Shown piece after piece: positions 23,775 to 31,412 of a stretch of 36,483 bases of DNA; the first letter of the stretch is position 1, and the number at the start of each line of letters is the position of its first letter. A model generated the notes under the pieces. It made no database searches and was not told where the DNA came from. It was given only the letters and a program-made list of their open reading frames with translations. This stretch comes from Armatimonadota bacterium (GTDB lineage: Bacteria > Armatimonadota > JAAZEB01), in assembly GCA_012512505.1 (NCBI GenBank), contig JAAZEB010000096.1:1-36483 (forward strand), written 5' to 3'. The translations under genes were made by a program, and so were the position numbers.

Positions 23775-25709
23775 ATGTCCGGGATCTCGCTGCGTGCCAT
23801 CATCCTCGGTCTGGCTGCTGTAGTCGCCGTCTGCTTTATCGTGGCCTACGCCGAGTTGGTCACGATGCACATCCAGATCGGCTTCCTGCAGTTGCCGCCG
23901 GTGGTGGTGGCGCTCCTCTTCTTCATGGTCGTGCTCTCGCGCTACGCCGGCAAGGCGCGCGAGCGCCTGCGCCTCAATGCGCAGGAGATGATGACGATCT
24001 ACAGCATGATGCTGGTAGCCGCGATGATCACCTCGCGCGGCCTAATGGAGAAGCTGATCGCCCTGCTGGTGGCGCCCAACTATTACGCCAACGACGCCAA
24101 CCGCTCGCAGAAGCTGTTCTTCCCTTACATCAAGAAGTGGATGGTGCCATGGGACCCGGAGGGCGAACCGCAGCAGTGGCTCACCCTGCGCTTCTACGAG
24201 GGTCTGCGCCAGGGCGAGACGATCCCCTGGCAGCCGTGGGTTCTGCCGCTGGCGGCGTGGGCGATCCTGGTGCTGGCGATCTTCTTTGGCTTCCTCTGCC
24301 TGGCAGCGCTGTTGCGTCGCCAGTGGGTGGACAACGAGCGGCTCTCCTTCCCGCTGGCGCAGCTCCCGCTGGAGATGGCGCGCAGTGGCGACACCTTCCT
24401 GCGCAACCGCCTCACCTGGTTCGGGTTTGCCATCCCCACGATCCTCTTTAGCCTCAACGGTCTGCACCAGATCGTGCCGACGGTGCCCAGCGTCAACCTG
24501 AACCTCAGCCTGAACCAGTGGTTCCCAAACCCGCCCTACTCGGCGATGTACTACACGCCGATCTACATCTCCTTCGCCGCCATCGGCTTCTTCTACTTCC
24601 TGCCCACCGATCTGCTCTTCTCGCTGTGGTTCTTCTTCGCCCTCACGCGGGTGCAAGATGTGTTTGCCGCCATGTTCAACGCGCCGCTGGAGGCAATGCC
24701 GCTCTACCCCACCCGCATCTACGTCGGCTACCAGGTGCTGGGCGCTTACGTGGTGCTGGCCGGCTACTTCCTTTACGTGGCGCGGCCGCACCTGCGGCAG
24801 GTATGGCGCGCCGCCATGGGGCGGGGCAAAGCGGACGACTCTCGGGAGCTGCTTCCTTACGGGGTGGCGTTTTGGGGGCTGACCGCCAGCGTGCTGGTCT
24901 CCGCCGCCTGGTTCATGATGGCCGGGGTTTGCTGGTGGTTCGCGCTGGTAGAGATCCTGGTCTACTTCTTCGTGGTGGCGCTGGTGATGGCGCGCAGCGT
25001 GGCCGAGTGCGGGATGTTGATGACGGAGACCTCCTTCCGCCCGATCGACATGCACTCGGTGTTCGCGGCACGGCACACCCTGGGCGGCAGCAACCTGACG
25101 GCACTAGGCTTCATCGACGCGGCGTTCCTGCGCGACCAGCGCGGCTTGATCCTCACCGGCTTCCTCGATGGCCTGCGCCTGGGTGATGGCGTCGGCCTGC
25201 GGCGGCGCGCGTTCCTGCCGGTCTTCGCCGGGGCGATTGCCCTGGCACTGCTGGTGGCGGGCTTCCTCCACCTGTGGATCCCCTACCACCGGGGCGGCAT
25301 CAACCTCTACTATTACGTTTACTCCGGCAACCCGCTGTGGGCGTTCCAAAACCACGCCCCGGCGGTGGAGAACCCGGTCAACTTCGACTGGCGGGCGCCG
25401 GTCTTCACGATGGTCGGCGTGGCGGTGGCCTTGGTGCTGGTGGTGATGCGTGCCACCTTCTTCTGGTGGCCGCTGCACCCGATGGGCTACGCCCTGAGCG
25501 CATCCTGGACGCTGATCGTCTTCTGGTTCCCCTGCTTCGTGGCCTGGGTGATCAAGGCGGTGATCTCCCGCTATGGCGGTATGAAATACTACCTGATCGC
25601 CCGCCCCTTCTTCCTCGGGATGATCCTGGCCGAGTTTAGCATGGCGGTGTTGTGGACGCTGCTGTCGGCTACCTTCGGCATCTCCCCGCCTGCCTTCCCC
25701 TGGCCGTAG
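23775..25709 (+). CDS. Large polytopic membrane protein (DUF6785/DUF6784-like, OPT-related)
   Basis: 644 residues with about 12 hydrophobic segments (for example 8-26, 41-57, 157-178, 222-240, 270-290, 330-345, 370-400, 480-497, 545-562, 580-606). WVDNERLSFPLAQLPLEM is the typical signature of the DUF6785 family; the C-terminal HPMGYALSASWTLIVFWFPCFVAWVIKAVISRYGGMKYY matches DUF6784, with the GG-Y turn shared with oligopeptide-transporter relatives. Likely an inner-membrane transporter of unknown substrate, common in Armatimonadota and Planctomycetota. TAGGAAGG precedes ATG 23775. Divergent from the mtnP operon; no clear promoter of its own was found. Confidence 0.75.
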   Translation: MSGISLRAIILGLAAVVAVCFIVAYAELVTMHIQIGFLQLPPVVVALLFFMVVLSRYAGKARERLRLNAQEMMTIYSMMLVAAMITSRGLMEKLIALLVAPNYYANDANRSQKLFFPYIKKWMVPWDPEGEPQQWLTLRFYEGLRQGETIPWQPWVLPLAAWAILVLAIFFGFLCLAALLRRQWVDNERLSFPLAQLPLEMARSGDTFLRNRLTWFGFAIPTILFSLNGLHQIVPTVPSVNLNLSLNQWFPNPPYSAMYYTPIYISFAAIGFFYFLPTDLLFSLWFFFALTRVQDVFAAMFNAPLEAMPLYPTRIYVGYQVLGAYVVLAGYFLYVARPHLRQVWRAAMGRGKADDSRELLPYGVAFWGLTASVLVSAAWFMMAGVCWWFALVEILVYFFVVALVMARSVAECGMLMTETSFRPIDMHSVFAARHTLGGSNLTALGFIDAAFLRDQRGLILTGFLDGLRLGDGVGLRRRAFLPVFAGAIALALLVAGFLHLWIPYHRGGINLYYYVYSGNPLWAFQNHAPAVENPVNFDWRAPVFTMVGVAVALVLVVMRATFFWWPLHPMGYALSASWTLIVFWFPCFVAWVIKAVISRYGGMKYYLIARPFFLGMILAEFSMAVLWTLLSATFGISPPAFPWP

Positions 25710-25716
25710 GGGCGCC

Positions 25717-25762
25717 CGGCCAGAACCCGGGCCAAAACGGAGGCCGGGCCTGGCTCTGGCCG
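25717..25762 (+). other. Hairpin after the DUF6785-like gene
   Basis: CGGCCAGA (25717-25724) pairs with TCTGGCCG (25755-25762), with additional CCCGGGCC/GGCCGGGCC pairing inside. No T run follows. It begins eight bases after the stop codon, a possible transcript-end structure. Confidence 0.4.
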
Positions 25763-25820
25763 CGATCTCCATGGCACGCCTCGCCAATCCAAACGTTAGG
25801 CGGGTGGCAAGAGGCCAGCT

Positions 25821-26074
25821 CCTGGGAGAGTCGCGGAGCGCCGCGGCAACGCGGCTTCCTACAGTGTGAAGCCCGATGGCTCGGGCACTCCGGCCAGTTG
25901 CCTGGAAAAGTAGCGGAGCGCCGCGGCAACGCGGCTTCCTACAGTGTGAAGCCCGATTGCTCGGGCACTCCGGCCAGTTGCCTGGGAGAGTAACGGAGTG
26001 CTGCAGCAATGCGGCTTCCTAACAGTGTGAAGCCCGATGGCTCGGGCACTCCGGTCAGTTGCCTGGGAGAGTAA
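25821..26074 (+). repeat. 80-bp tandem repeat array (three units plus partial)
   Basis: Units at 25821-25900, 25901-25980 and 25981-26061 (81 bases), then the first 13-14 bases of a fourth. Each unit holds two short hairpins: GCCGC-ggcaac-GCGGC (degenerate in unit 3, where it reads GCTGC/TGCGGC) and GCCCGA-tggc-TCGGGC. Units 1 and 2 are nearly identical; unit 3 has several transitions. Partial single copies occur at 1-28 and 30151-30203. The array contains no open reading frame of protein character. Confidence 0.9.
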
Positions 26075-26103
26075 CACCCCCTCGGCGTCGGCGACGTCAC
26101 TAT

Positions 26104-26165
26104 GATGGCCGGCGGGACGCCGGCGATCCGACCACGTACCCGGCGTCGGACGCCTCCTACGCCGG
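26104..26165 (+). repeat. Dispersed type B repeat following the tandem array
   Basis: GCCGGCG-gga-CGCCGGC (26108-26124), then 15 bases identical to 86-100 in the first repeat locus, then a second imperfect inverted pair. The A-then-B order equals that at 1-100, so the two elements form one composite. The gap 25710-26222 contains these repeats and no gene. Confidence 0.65.
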
Positions 26166-26222
26166 GGGCCGGCCGGGGCGATGGTTGTGGTGCCAGGGGA
26201 TATGCCGGAACGGGAGTTGCCA

Positions 26223-26981
26223 GTGAGCGCGAGCATCAACCCAGAGCACATCATCACCCTTCAGGGGCAGCAGTACTGCACCTATCGGGGAGTGCTGGAG
26301 TGTGCCCACAGCCTGGGCCTGGAGGGGATCCGCACGCGCATCCTGCAGGTGCCCGGCCCCGACAACGACCACGTCGCCATCGTCGAGGCGGAAGTGCGGC
26401 TGAAGGACGGCCGGGTCTTTGTGGACGTGGCGGATGCCTCGCCGAAGAACGTTCACGCGCGGCTGGCTACGGCGCTGATTCGCCTGGCCTCCACGCGCGC
26501 CAAGGGGCGGGCGCTGCGCGACGCGGTCAACATCGGTGAGGTGCTGGCCGAGGAGCTCCCGGACGTGGAGGCCGAGCAGCCGCTGCCAGCGGCCCCTTCC
26601 CGCACGCCGGCACGCGCCGCGGCAGCCCCCGCGCGCGCCATGGCCCGCGCCAGCGAGAGTGACACGCGTGAAAGCGCGCCATCCCCGGCCCCCCGCGCCG
26701 CGGCCCATACCAGCGAGAGTGACGCGCGGGAGAGCGTGCCGCCCGCGCGCACGTCCCCTCCGGTGGTCAACCCGCCCCTCCAGGCGGAACCGGAGCCCGC
26801 GGCGCCCCACCCGGTTGCCCCGGCGGTAGAGGCGCCGCCCGCCGAGCACGTTTGCAGCAGCCCGGACTGCGGCCGGTCCGTCACCCAGGGGCAGTACAAC
26901 TTCAGCATCCAGAAGTTTGGCCAGCCGCTCTGCCCTGCCTGCCAACGTAGGCAGCAGAGCCGGGAGAAAGCGACCGCATGA
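26223..26981 (+). CDS. Uncharacterised protein with ssDNA-annealing-like N-domain and C-terminal zinc motif
   Basis: 252 residues from GTG 26223, chosen because GGGAG lies about six bases upstream and the protein homology begins there; ATGs at 26202 and 26181 are possible. N-domain (about 10-112): ITLQGQQYCTYRGVLECAH, then DVADASPKNVHARLATALIRLASTRAKGRALRDAVNIGE. This TRAKxRALRDA helix recalls a family of phage and bacterial proteins that may be distant Rad52/ERF-like annealing proteins; I infer this only from pattern. A 90-residue Ala/Pro-rich linker contains SESDTRES and SESDARES, a local duplication. The C-terminus (C211, C216, C237, C240; CGRSVTQGQYNFS and FGQPLCPACQ) is a probable zinc ribbon often attached to such domains. 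The next gene overlaps by ATGA. Confidence 0.6.
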   Translation: MSASINPEHIITLQGQQYCTYRGVLECAHSLGLEGIRTRILQVPGPDNDHVAIVEAEVRLKDGRVFVDVADASPKNVHARLATALIRLASTRAKGRALRDAVNIGEVLAEELPDVEAEQPLPAAPSRTPARAAAAPARAMARASESDTRESAPSPAPRAAAHTSESDARESVPPARTSPPVVNPPLQAEPEPAAPHPVAPAVEAPPAEHVCSSPDCGRSVTQGQYNFSIQKFGQPLCPACQRRQQSREKATA

Positions 26982-27478
26982 AGGCGTCCAGCGAGTTTCA
27001 ACGGCGCAATCAGCGGCGCACCTGGACGGTGATCCTCTTCCTGGTGGCACTGCTACTGGTGGCGCTGCTCTCCATCAGCTACTTCGCGGTGATGATGGCC
27101 ACCGAGGGGGGCGCCAGCTTCATGGCTCAGGCGCAGCGCCTGAAGGAGTGCGGCCACCAGCGCATGCTGCCGCTGGCCGCGGCCGCCGAGCGCTACCGCC
27201 GGGGCGAGGGGAAATACCCGGAGCGCATTGAGGACGTGTTCCCGGTCTACCTGGCGGAGGAGCAGATGCTCTACTGCCCGCTCGACACGGCGGGGCCCGA
27301 CGCCAAGCGCAGCAGCTTCACCTACCAGCCGCCCGAGCCCGACAAGCCAAACGTGCCGCTGCTGGAATGCCCCCACCACGACCCGTTGGTGCTGCTGGTG
27401 CGCCCGCAAGGCCGGATGGAGCCGGGCCACACCCTCTGGGTGCTGCACACCAAAGCGCGCGCCCGGTCCACTCAATAA
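26978..27478 (+). CDS. Membrane-anchored secreted protein, pseudopilin-C-domain-like
   Basis: 166 residues. Basic N-terminus, one transmembrane helix (about 16-40, ILFLVALLLVALLSISYFAVMMA), then an outside domain: AAAERYRRGEGKYPERIEDVFPVYL, YCPLDTAGPD, FTYQPPEPD and LLECPHH. The G-x-YP...YL...P-D...Y-P order recalls the C-domain of type II pseudopilins, but the GFTLxE cleavage site is absent, so it would stay anchored. Translationally coupled to the zinc-motif protein before it, though a mechanistic link is unknown. It converges on the phosphoribosyltransferase gene. Confidence 0.6.
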   Translation: MKASSEFQRRNQRRTWTVILFLVALLLVALLSISYFAVMMATEGGASFMAQAQRLKECGHQRMLPLAAAAERYRRGEGKYPERIEDVFPVYLAEEQMLYCPLDTAGPDAKRSSFTYQPPEPDKPNVPLLECPHHDPLVLLVRPQGRMEPGHTLWVLHTKARARSTQ

Positions 27479-27494
27479 AGCCGATGGCCCCCAG

Positions 27495-27519
27495 CGGGGC
27501 GTCCGACGGCTGCGCCCCG
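27495..27519. terminator. Hairpin between convergent genes
   Basis: CGGGGCG (27495-27501) pairs with CGCCCCG (27513-27519) over an 11-base loop, placed in the 68-base gap between two convergent stop codons. No T run; may serve both strands weakly. Confidence 0.35.
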
Positions 27520-27546
27520 GTGCGTCCGCGCCGTCGCCAACGGATC

Positions 27547-28203
27547 CTAGCCCGCCGCCATTGGGGTCTGCTGGTGCGCGCGCTCGAGCAGCGCCACGAC
27601 CTCCTCATCCGACACCTGGTCGAAGCGCTGGTACCATTGCCCCACCGCGAAGAACGGCTCTGGCATCTCCAGGACGATGATGCGGTCGGCCTCCGGCTGC
27701 AGGCGGGCAACGCTGGCGGGGGGAGCCACCGGCACGGCCAGCACCAGTGCCGCCGGCTGCTGCTGCCGCAGGCTGCGCAGGCTGGCCAGCACCGTGCTGC
27801 CGGTGGCGATCCCATCATCCACCACGATCGCTGTCTTGCCCGCCACGTTTAGCGGCGGCCGGTCGCCGCGGTAGGCCTTTAACCGCCGCTCGATCTCCTG
27901 CACCTGCTCCCGCGCCGCGCGCTCGAGGTACTCCTCGCTCACCCCGGGATACCTCGTCGCCATCGGGTCCACCACCCGGGTGCCATCGGCGGCCACGGCG
28001 CCAATCGCCAACTCGGGGTTGCCCGGCGCCGGCAGCTTCCGCGACACCACAACGTCGAGCGGTATTCCCAACTCGCGGGCAACCTCGTAGGCAACAACCA
28101 CGCCGCCGCGAGGCACGCCGAGGACTATCGCGTCCCGGCCTCGGTACTCCTTCAGCTCCCGCGCCAGGAGCTTCCCCGCCTCGACACGATCCTCGTAGAC
28201 CAT
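27547..28203 (-). CDS. Putative phosphoribosyltransferase (COG1926 type)
   Basis: 218 residues. VLGVPRGGVVVAYEVARELGIPLDVVVSRKLPAPGNPELAIGAVA is the start typical of COG1926 phosphoribosyltransferases; KTAIVVDDGIATGSTVLAS is the PRPP-binding loop. These proteins are often predicted, not tested; base specificity is unknown, and some are associated with erythromycin-esterase-like or stress loci. GGGAGGG before ATG 28203. Third gene of the rho-queD-PRT group, 77 bases after queD. Confidence 0.8.
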   Translation of the reverse strand: MVYEDRVEAGKLLARELKEYRGRDAIVLGVPRGGVVVAYEVARELGIPLDVVVSRKLPAPGNPELAIGAVAADGTRVVDPMATRYPGVSEEYLERAAREQVQEIERRLKAYRGDRPPLNVAGKTAIVVDDGIATGSTVLASLRSLRQQQPAALVLAVPVAPPASVARLQPEADRIIVLEMPEPFFAVGQWYQRFDQVSDEEVVALLERAHQQTPMAAG

Positions 28204-28280
28204 GGCACGGCCCTCCCTCGCCGCTCTTCCCGCGCCTCCCCCAGGGTCAAACACTACCGGTTGGGTTCCCGCCGCGGGGG

Positions 28281-28649
28281 TCACCCCTCGCTGTAGCGCG
28301 CCCAGCAGCCGGGCGACTCCCAAACGGTGACCGACTGCAGCCGCGCCGGCGCGGGCAGTTCGGGAGCCAGCCGCTGGTAGATGTAGCGCGCGATCACCTC
28401 CGAGCTGGCGTTCTCTTGCTGGAAAGGCGGCAGTTCATTCAGGAAGGCATGGTCCAGCTCGTCGATCACCGCCTTCAGCAGCCGCTTGAGGATCGTGAAG
28501 TCCAGGGCCAGCCCGGTCGCATCCAGCTCCGCCGCGGCGGCCACCGCCTCCACCTCAAAGCGGTGACCATGCAGCCGCTCGCATTTGCCCTGGTAGCCCC
28601 GCAGGCAGTGCGCGGCATCAAAGTGAAGGCGCGCGCCAATCTCAAACAT
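28281..28649 (-). CDS. queD: QueD / 6-pyruvoyl-tetrahydropterin synthase-like enzyme
   Basis: 122 residues. QueD makes 6-carboxy-tetrahydropterin from dihydroneopterin triphosphate in queuosine tRNA-base synthesis. Zinc ligands H14, H27 and H29 and catalytic C23 are visible (HFDAAHC, CERLHGH), as are LDHAFLNE and ENASSEVIARYIY, and VTVWESPGCWARY near the end. C23 and the ExP motif favour QueD over PTPS-II. The RBS is AGAGGA about 11 bases upstream. No other queuosine genes (queC, queE, queF) are in view. It follows rho by 72 bases containing two small hairpins (AACAG/CTGTT and GTTGC/GCAAC). Confidence 0.88.
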   Translation of the reverse strand: MFEIGARLHFDAAHCLRGYQGKCERLHGHRFEVEAVAAAAELDATGLALDFTILKRLLKAVIDELDHAFLNELPPFQQENASSEVIARYIYQRLAPELPAPARLQSVTVWESPGCWARYSEG

Positions 28650-28721
28650 CGGTCAGTAATCCTCTCCCAGTTGCCAGCGAGCAACAGCACCCGCACTGTT
28701 CTGTTGATGGATCCTCACCAC

Positions 28722-29861
28722 TTACGCCCGGCCCAGCGGGCCGCGGCGAACCCGCTCCAGCAGCTCCGCGTTGGACGACGTTGTCTGCAGCAGGTTCAGC
28801 AGGCGCTCGGTGCGCCGCTCCGGCTCTGGCGCGAAGTCAAGTAGGTAGCGGCGCAGCTTGTTGACGGCCTCCAGTTCCTCGGCGGGCACCAGCAGCTCCT
28901 CACGCCGAGTGCCGGAGGCGGCCACGTCGATCGCCGGATAAAGCCGGCGCTCGGCCACGCGCCGCTCCAGGCGCACTTCCCAGTTGCCGGTGCCCTTGAA
29001 CTCCTCGAAGATCAGCTCGTCCAGGCGGCTGCCGGTTTCTACCAGGACCGTCGCCAGAATCGTCAGGCTCCCTCCGCCCTCGATGGCGCGGGCATCGCCC
29101 AGGAACTGGCGCGGCATCGTCAGGGCGGCGGCGTCCATGCCCCCCGAGAGTGAGCGGCCGGTGCCCCGCGCCCCCAGGTTGGAGGCCCGGGCGAGGCGGG
29201 TGAGGCTATCCAGCAAAATGAAAACGTGACGGCCGCGCTCGACGAGGCGCTCGGCGCGCGCCATCACCAGGCGGGCCAGGTGCAGGTGGCTGCGCGGCTC
29301 CGCGTCGAAGCTGGAGGCGAACACCTGCCCGAAGCCCTCGCGCCGGAAGTCGGTCACCTCCTCCGGACGCTCGTCAATGAGCAGCAGCAGCAGGGTGATG
29401 TCGGGCGCGGTGCGAGCGACGCTGCGGGCGATCTGCTGCAGGATGCGTGTTTTGCCCGCTTTCGGGGGCGCCACGATCAGGCCACGTTGACCACGACCGA
29501 GGGGGGCCAGCAGGTCGATGGCCCGGCCGGTCAGGTCGCTCGCGCCGCTCTCTAGGCGCAGGCGCACCTCCGGCGACACCGCGGTGAGGCTATCGAACAG
29601 CGGGCGCACCGCCGCGCGCTCCGCCGGCTCGCCTTCCACCGTCTCAACCGCCAGCAGCGACGGGTGGCGCTCCTTGCCCGCGGGCGGCCGCACCGTTCCG
29701 GCGACGCGATCCCCGGTGCGCAGCCCGAAGGCACGAATCTGTGACTGCGCCACGTAGACATCCCGTGGCGAAGCCTCGAGGCCAGGGCGCACGCGGAGGA
29801 ATCCGGTGCCGTTCTCCAACACCTCCAGGATGCCTTCCCCTGTGTTCGTCTGCGGGTCCAT
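28722..29861 (-). CDS. rho: Transcription termination factor Rho (short form without N-terminal helical domain)
   Basis: 379 residues. Rho is a hexameric RNA helicase that ends transcription. The RNA-binding OB fold starts at once: GEGILEVLENGTGFLR, DVYVAQSQIRAFGLRTGD. Walker A is APPKAGKT (131-138), followed by LLLIDERPEEVTDFRR, LLDSLTRLARASN, SLSGGMDAAALTMP and the R-loop EEFKGTGNWEVRLERR. E. coli Rho has about 45 extra N-terminal residues (helical Rho_N domain) before the OB fold; these are missing here. The start at 29861 has GGAG six bases upstream. The 50 upstream in-frame codons do not look like Rho_N. A promoter lies at 30100-30128. Confidence 0.95.
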   Translation of the reverse strand: MDPQTNTGEGILEVLENGTGFLRVRPGLEASPRDVYVAQSQIRAFGLRTGDRVAGTVRPPAGKERHPSLLAVETVEGEPAERAAVRPLFDSLTAVSPEVRLRLESGASDLTGRAIDLLAPLGRGQRGLIVAPPKAGKTRILQQIARSVARTAPDITLLLLLIDERPEEVTDFRREGFGQVFASSFDAEPRSHLHLARLVMARAERLVERGRHVFILLDSLTRLARASNLGARGTGRSLSGGMDAAALTMPRQFLGDARAIEGGGSLTILATVLVETGSRLDELIFEEFKGTGNWEVRLERRVAERRLYPAIDVAASGTRREELLVPAEELEAVNKLRRYLLDFAPEPERRTERLLNLLQTTSSNAELLERVRRGPLGRA

Positions 29862-30099
29862 GCTTTCTCCAGTTACTTCCACGCGGCGGGTGAGCGGGCC
29901 GGCACGCCTCACGAAGACGAACCGGGCGCGAGCGACGCCGGCGCCACCGATCCTTACCCCGCGCGGCACGGTATCTCGCATTGCTCCGCAACGCCGGGAC
30001 ATCGTGACCAATCCTCCATCCCCGGCAGGGCGCGGCGCCGGTCGGGAAGCGAGAGGGCGGACACCGGGGGGCGGTGGGCAAGCGGGCGCTGCCGGAGAC

Positions 30100-30128
30100 A
30101 GTATAGCACATCCCGCCCACCAGCGGAA
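30100..30128 (-). promoter_or_regulatory. Promoter of rho
   Basis: TATACT (30105-30100) with TGC before it; -35 TTCCGC (30128-30123) at 17 bases is weak. Transcription from here would give a leader of about 230 bases before rho. A dispersed type A repeat (30151-30203) lies directly upstream of the -35. The gap 29862-30227 holds only these features. Confidence 0.5.
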
Positions 30129-30150
30129 GGCATCGCGCGGATTTCGCCGT

Positions 30151-30203
30151 GGAGCGCCGCAGCCATGCGGCCAGGATGCCCGATGGCTCGGGCGCTCCGG
30201 CCT
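30151..30203 (+). repeat. Dispersed type A repeat, single copy
   Basis: Matches the body of the 80-bp unit of 25821-26061: GGAGCGCCGC, a GCGGCC arm, then GCCCGATGGCTCGGGC and CTCCGGCC. It lies between the start of rho's promoter and the end of the next minus-strand gene. Confidence 0.8.
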
Positions 30204-30227
30204 CTATCCGTGGGCGTCGGATGGGCG

Positions 30228-30830
30228 CTACGGCTCGGGTTCGGCGTTGGGCGAGGAGGAATCCAGGCGTTCGCGGCGGCCCAACAGCGCCAGCGTCACC
30301 GCGCCCAGGGCGGTGAGGCACAGGAAAACGAACAGCGCCCAGCCCAGGACCGGGAACAGGGAGGCCCCGAAGAGGATCGCCAGCCCCCAGGTGGCGGCGG
30401 TGAGCCGACTGGGGGTGCGGCCGCCCAACTCCAGGAGGGTGTGGCCCACCAGCGCGCCGATGGCCGGCAGTCCGAGGACAATGCCAAGCAGCAGCGCGGC
30501 GGCAATCAGCACCGCCAGCAGGCCCCCACCCCCGCCCCGATCTGCCAGCACGGCCAGCAGCGCGCCTCCCAGGAGGAGGGTGATCACTCCTGCCAGGAAG
30601 CAGACCCCACTGCGCTGCACCAGCGCGCGGCGGGCGGCCGCGACCGGGCCGGGCAGCAGCGCCAGCACCAGCAGCTCCAACATCACCAGGGAGGGAAGCG
30701 CCACCAACAGCAAAAGGATCCCGGCGACAACGCCTTCGGGCCGCGGGCTGGTGCCCGGCCCCGCCATGGCCGCCGCCGGTAGGGCCAGCATCAGCAGCAG
30801 CACCCGGCGCGTGAGGGTCAGAACGTGCAT
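30228..30830 (-). CDS. Exported/polytopic membrane protein, function unknown
   Basis: 200 residues with a signal-like N-terminus (LTLTRRVLLLMLALPAAAMA) and about four further hydrophobic segments (34-63, 75-93, 101-124, 145-180). Repeated ALLP/GLP patterns and a Gly-rich turn resemble the transmembrane C-domain seen in polymer-forming or DUF8173-type proteins, an uncertain similarity. No catalytic motif. The start lies 12 bases after the anti-sigma stop, so it is likely the third gene of the sigma operon and possibly its target or sensor. Confidence 0.55.
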   Translation of the reverse strand: MHVLTLTRRVLLLMLALPAAAMAGPGTSPRPEGVVAGILLLLVALPSLVMLELLVLALLPGPVAAARRALVQRSGVCFLAGVITLLLGGALLAVLADRGGGGGLLAVLIAAALLLGIVLGLPAIGALVGHTLLELGGRTPSRLTAATWGLAILFGASLFPVLGWALFVFLCLTALGAVTLALLGRRERLDSSSPNAEPEP

Positions 30831-30842
30831 CAGTGGGTCTCT

Positions 30843-31412
30843 CTACCGCGCGGGATGACGCGGCGCGCCGGAGAGGGGCAAGCGCGCCAGCAGCACCAGC
30901 GCCACGGCTGCGACCAGGGCCGTCACCACGGCAGCGTCGGCTGGCAGCCTGCCGGACGGCACCCAGTCGAGCGCCGCAAGCGCCTCCAGGCGGGCCAGGG
31001 CCGCGGCCACGGGGCGTTGCGCCGTCTCCACGGCTCGTGACCACCAGTAGCCCAGAGGCGCCCGGCTCAGCCAGCCGGCGGCCGGGAGAAGGAGCAGCGC
31101 GACGGTGGCATACAGCCCCGCCAGGCAGGCCAACTCCCAACGAGAGAGGCGGAGACGAGCGCGGCTCGACGGCGCCGGGGCGGGCAGCGCCCGCACGGAC
31201 GCCATCACCGCCCGGGTAAACTCCGGCCCCGGGTCGTGGCGCGGCAGGGAGGCGAAAGCCGCGTCGAGGTCCGCGCGCGCCGCCTCCGCGCGGGCACACT
31301 CCGGGCAGTGGCGCAGGTGGGTACGCGCGGCCGCGGCCGCCGCCCCCTCCAGGCGCCCGTCCAGGTAGTCCTCGAGAGTCTCTCGCCGGTTGCAGTGCAT
31401 CTCCGCGCTCAT
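30843..31412 (-). CDS. Zinc-binding anti-sigma factor (ZAS type), membrane-anchored
   Basis: 189 residues. The N-terminal zf-HC2 motif H32-x3-C36-x2-C39 (THLRHCPEC) binds zinc and is expected to hold the ECF sigma factor. Two hydrophobic spans follow (about 94-116, 160-180), placing it in the inner membrane. The start ATG overlaps the sigma stop as ATGA, fixing stoichiometric expression. In the family, signals cause release of the sigma factor by proteolysis or redox change; the local signal is unknown. Confidence 0.85.
   Translation of the reverse strand: MSAEMHCNRRETLEDYLDGRLEGAAAAAARTHLRHCPECARAEAARADLDAAFASLPRHDPGPEFTRAVMASVRALPAPAPSSRARLRLSRWELACLAGLYATVALLLLPAAGWLSRAPLGYWWSRAVETAQRPVAAALARLEALAALDWVPSGRLPADAAVVTALVAAVALVLLARLPLSGAPRHPAR

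Noticed and set aside
25821-26074. CRISPR array
   Set aside because: Repeats are directly adjacent 80-bp units without unique spacers, and no cas genes are present.
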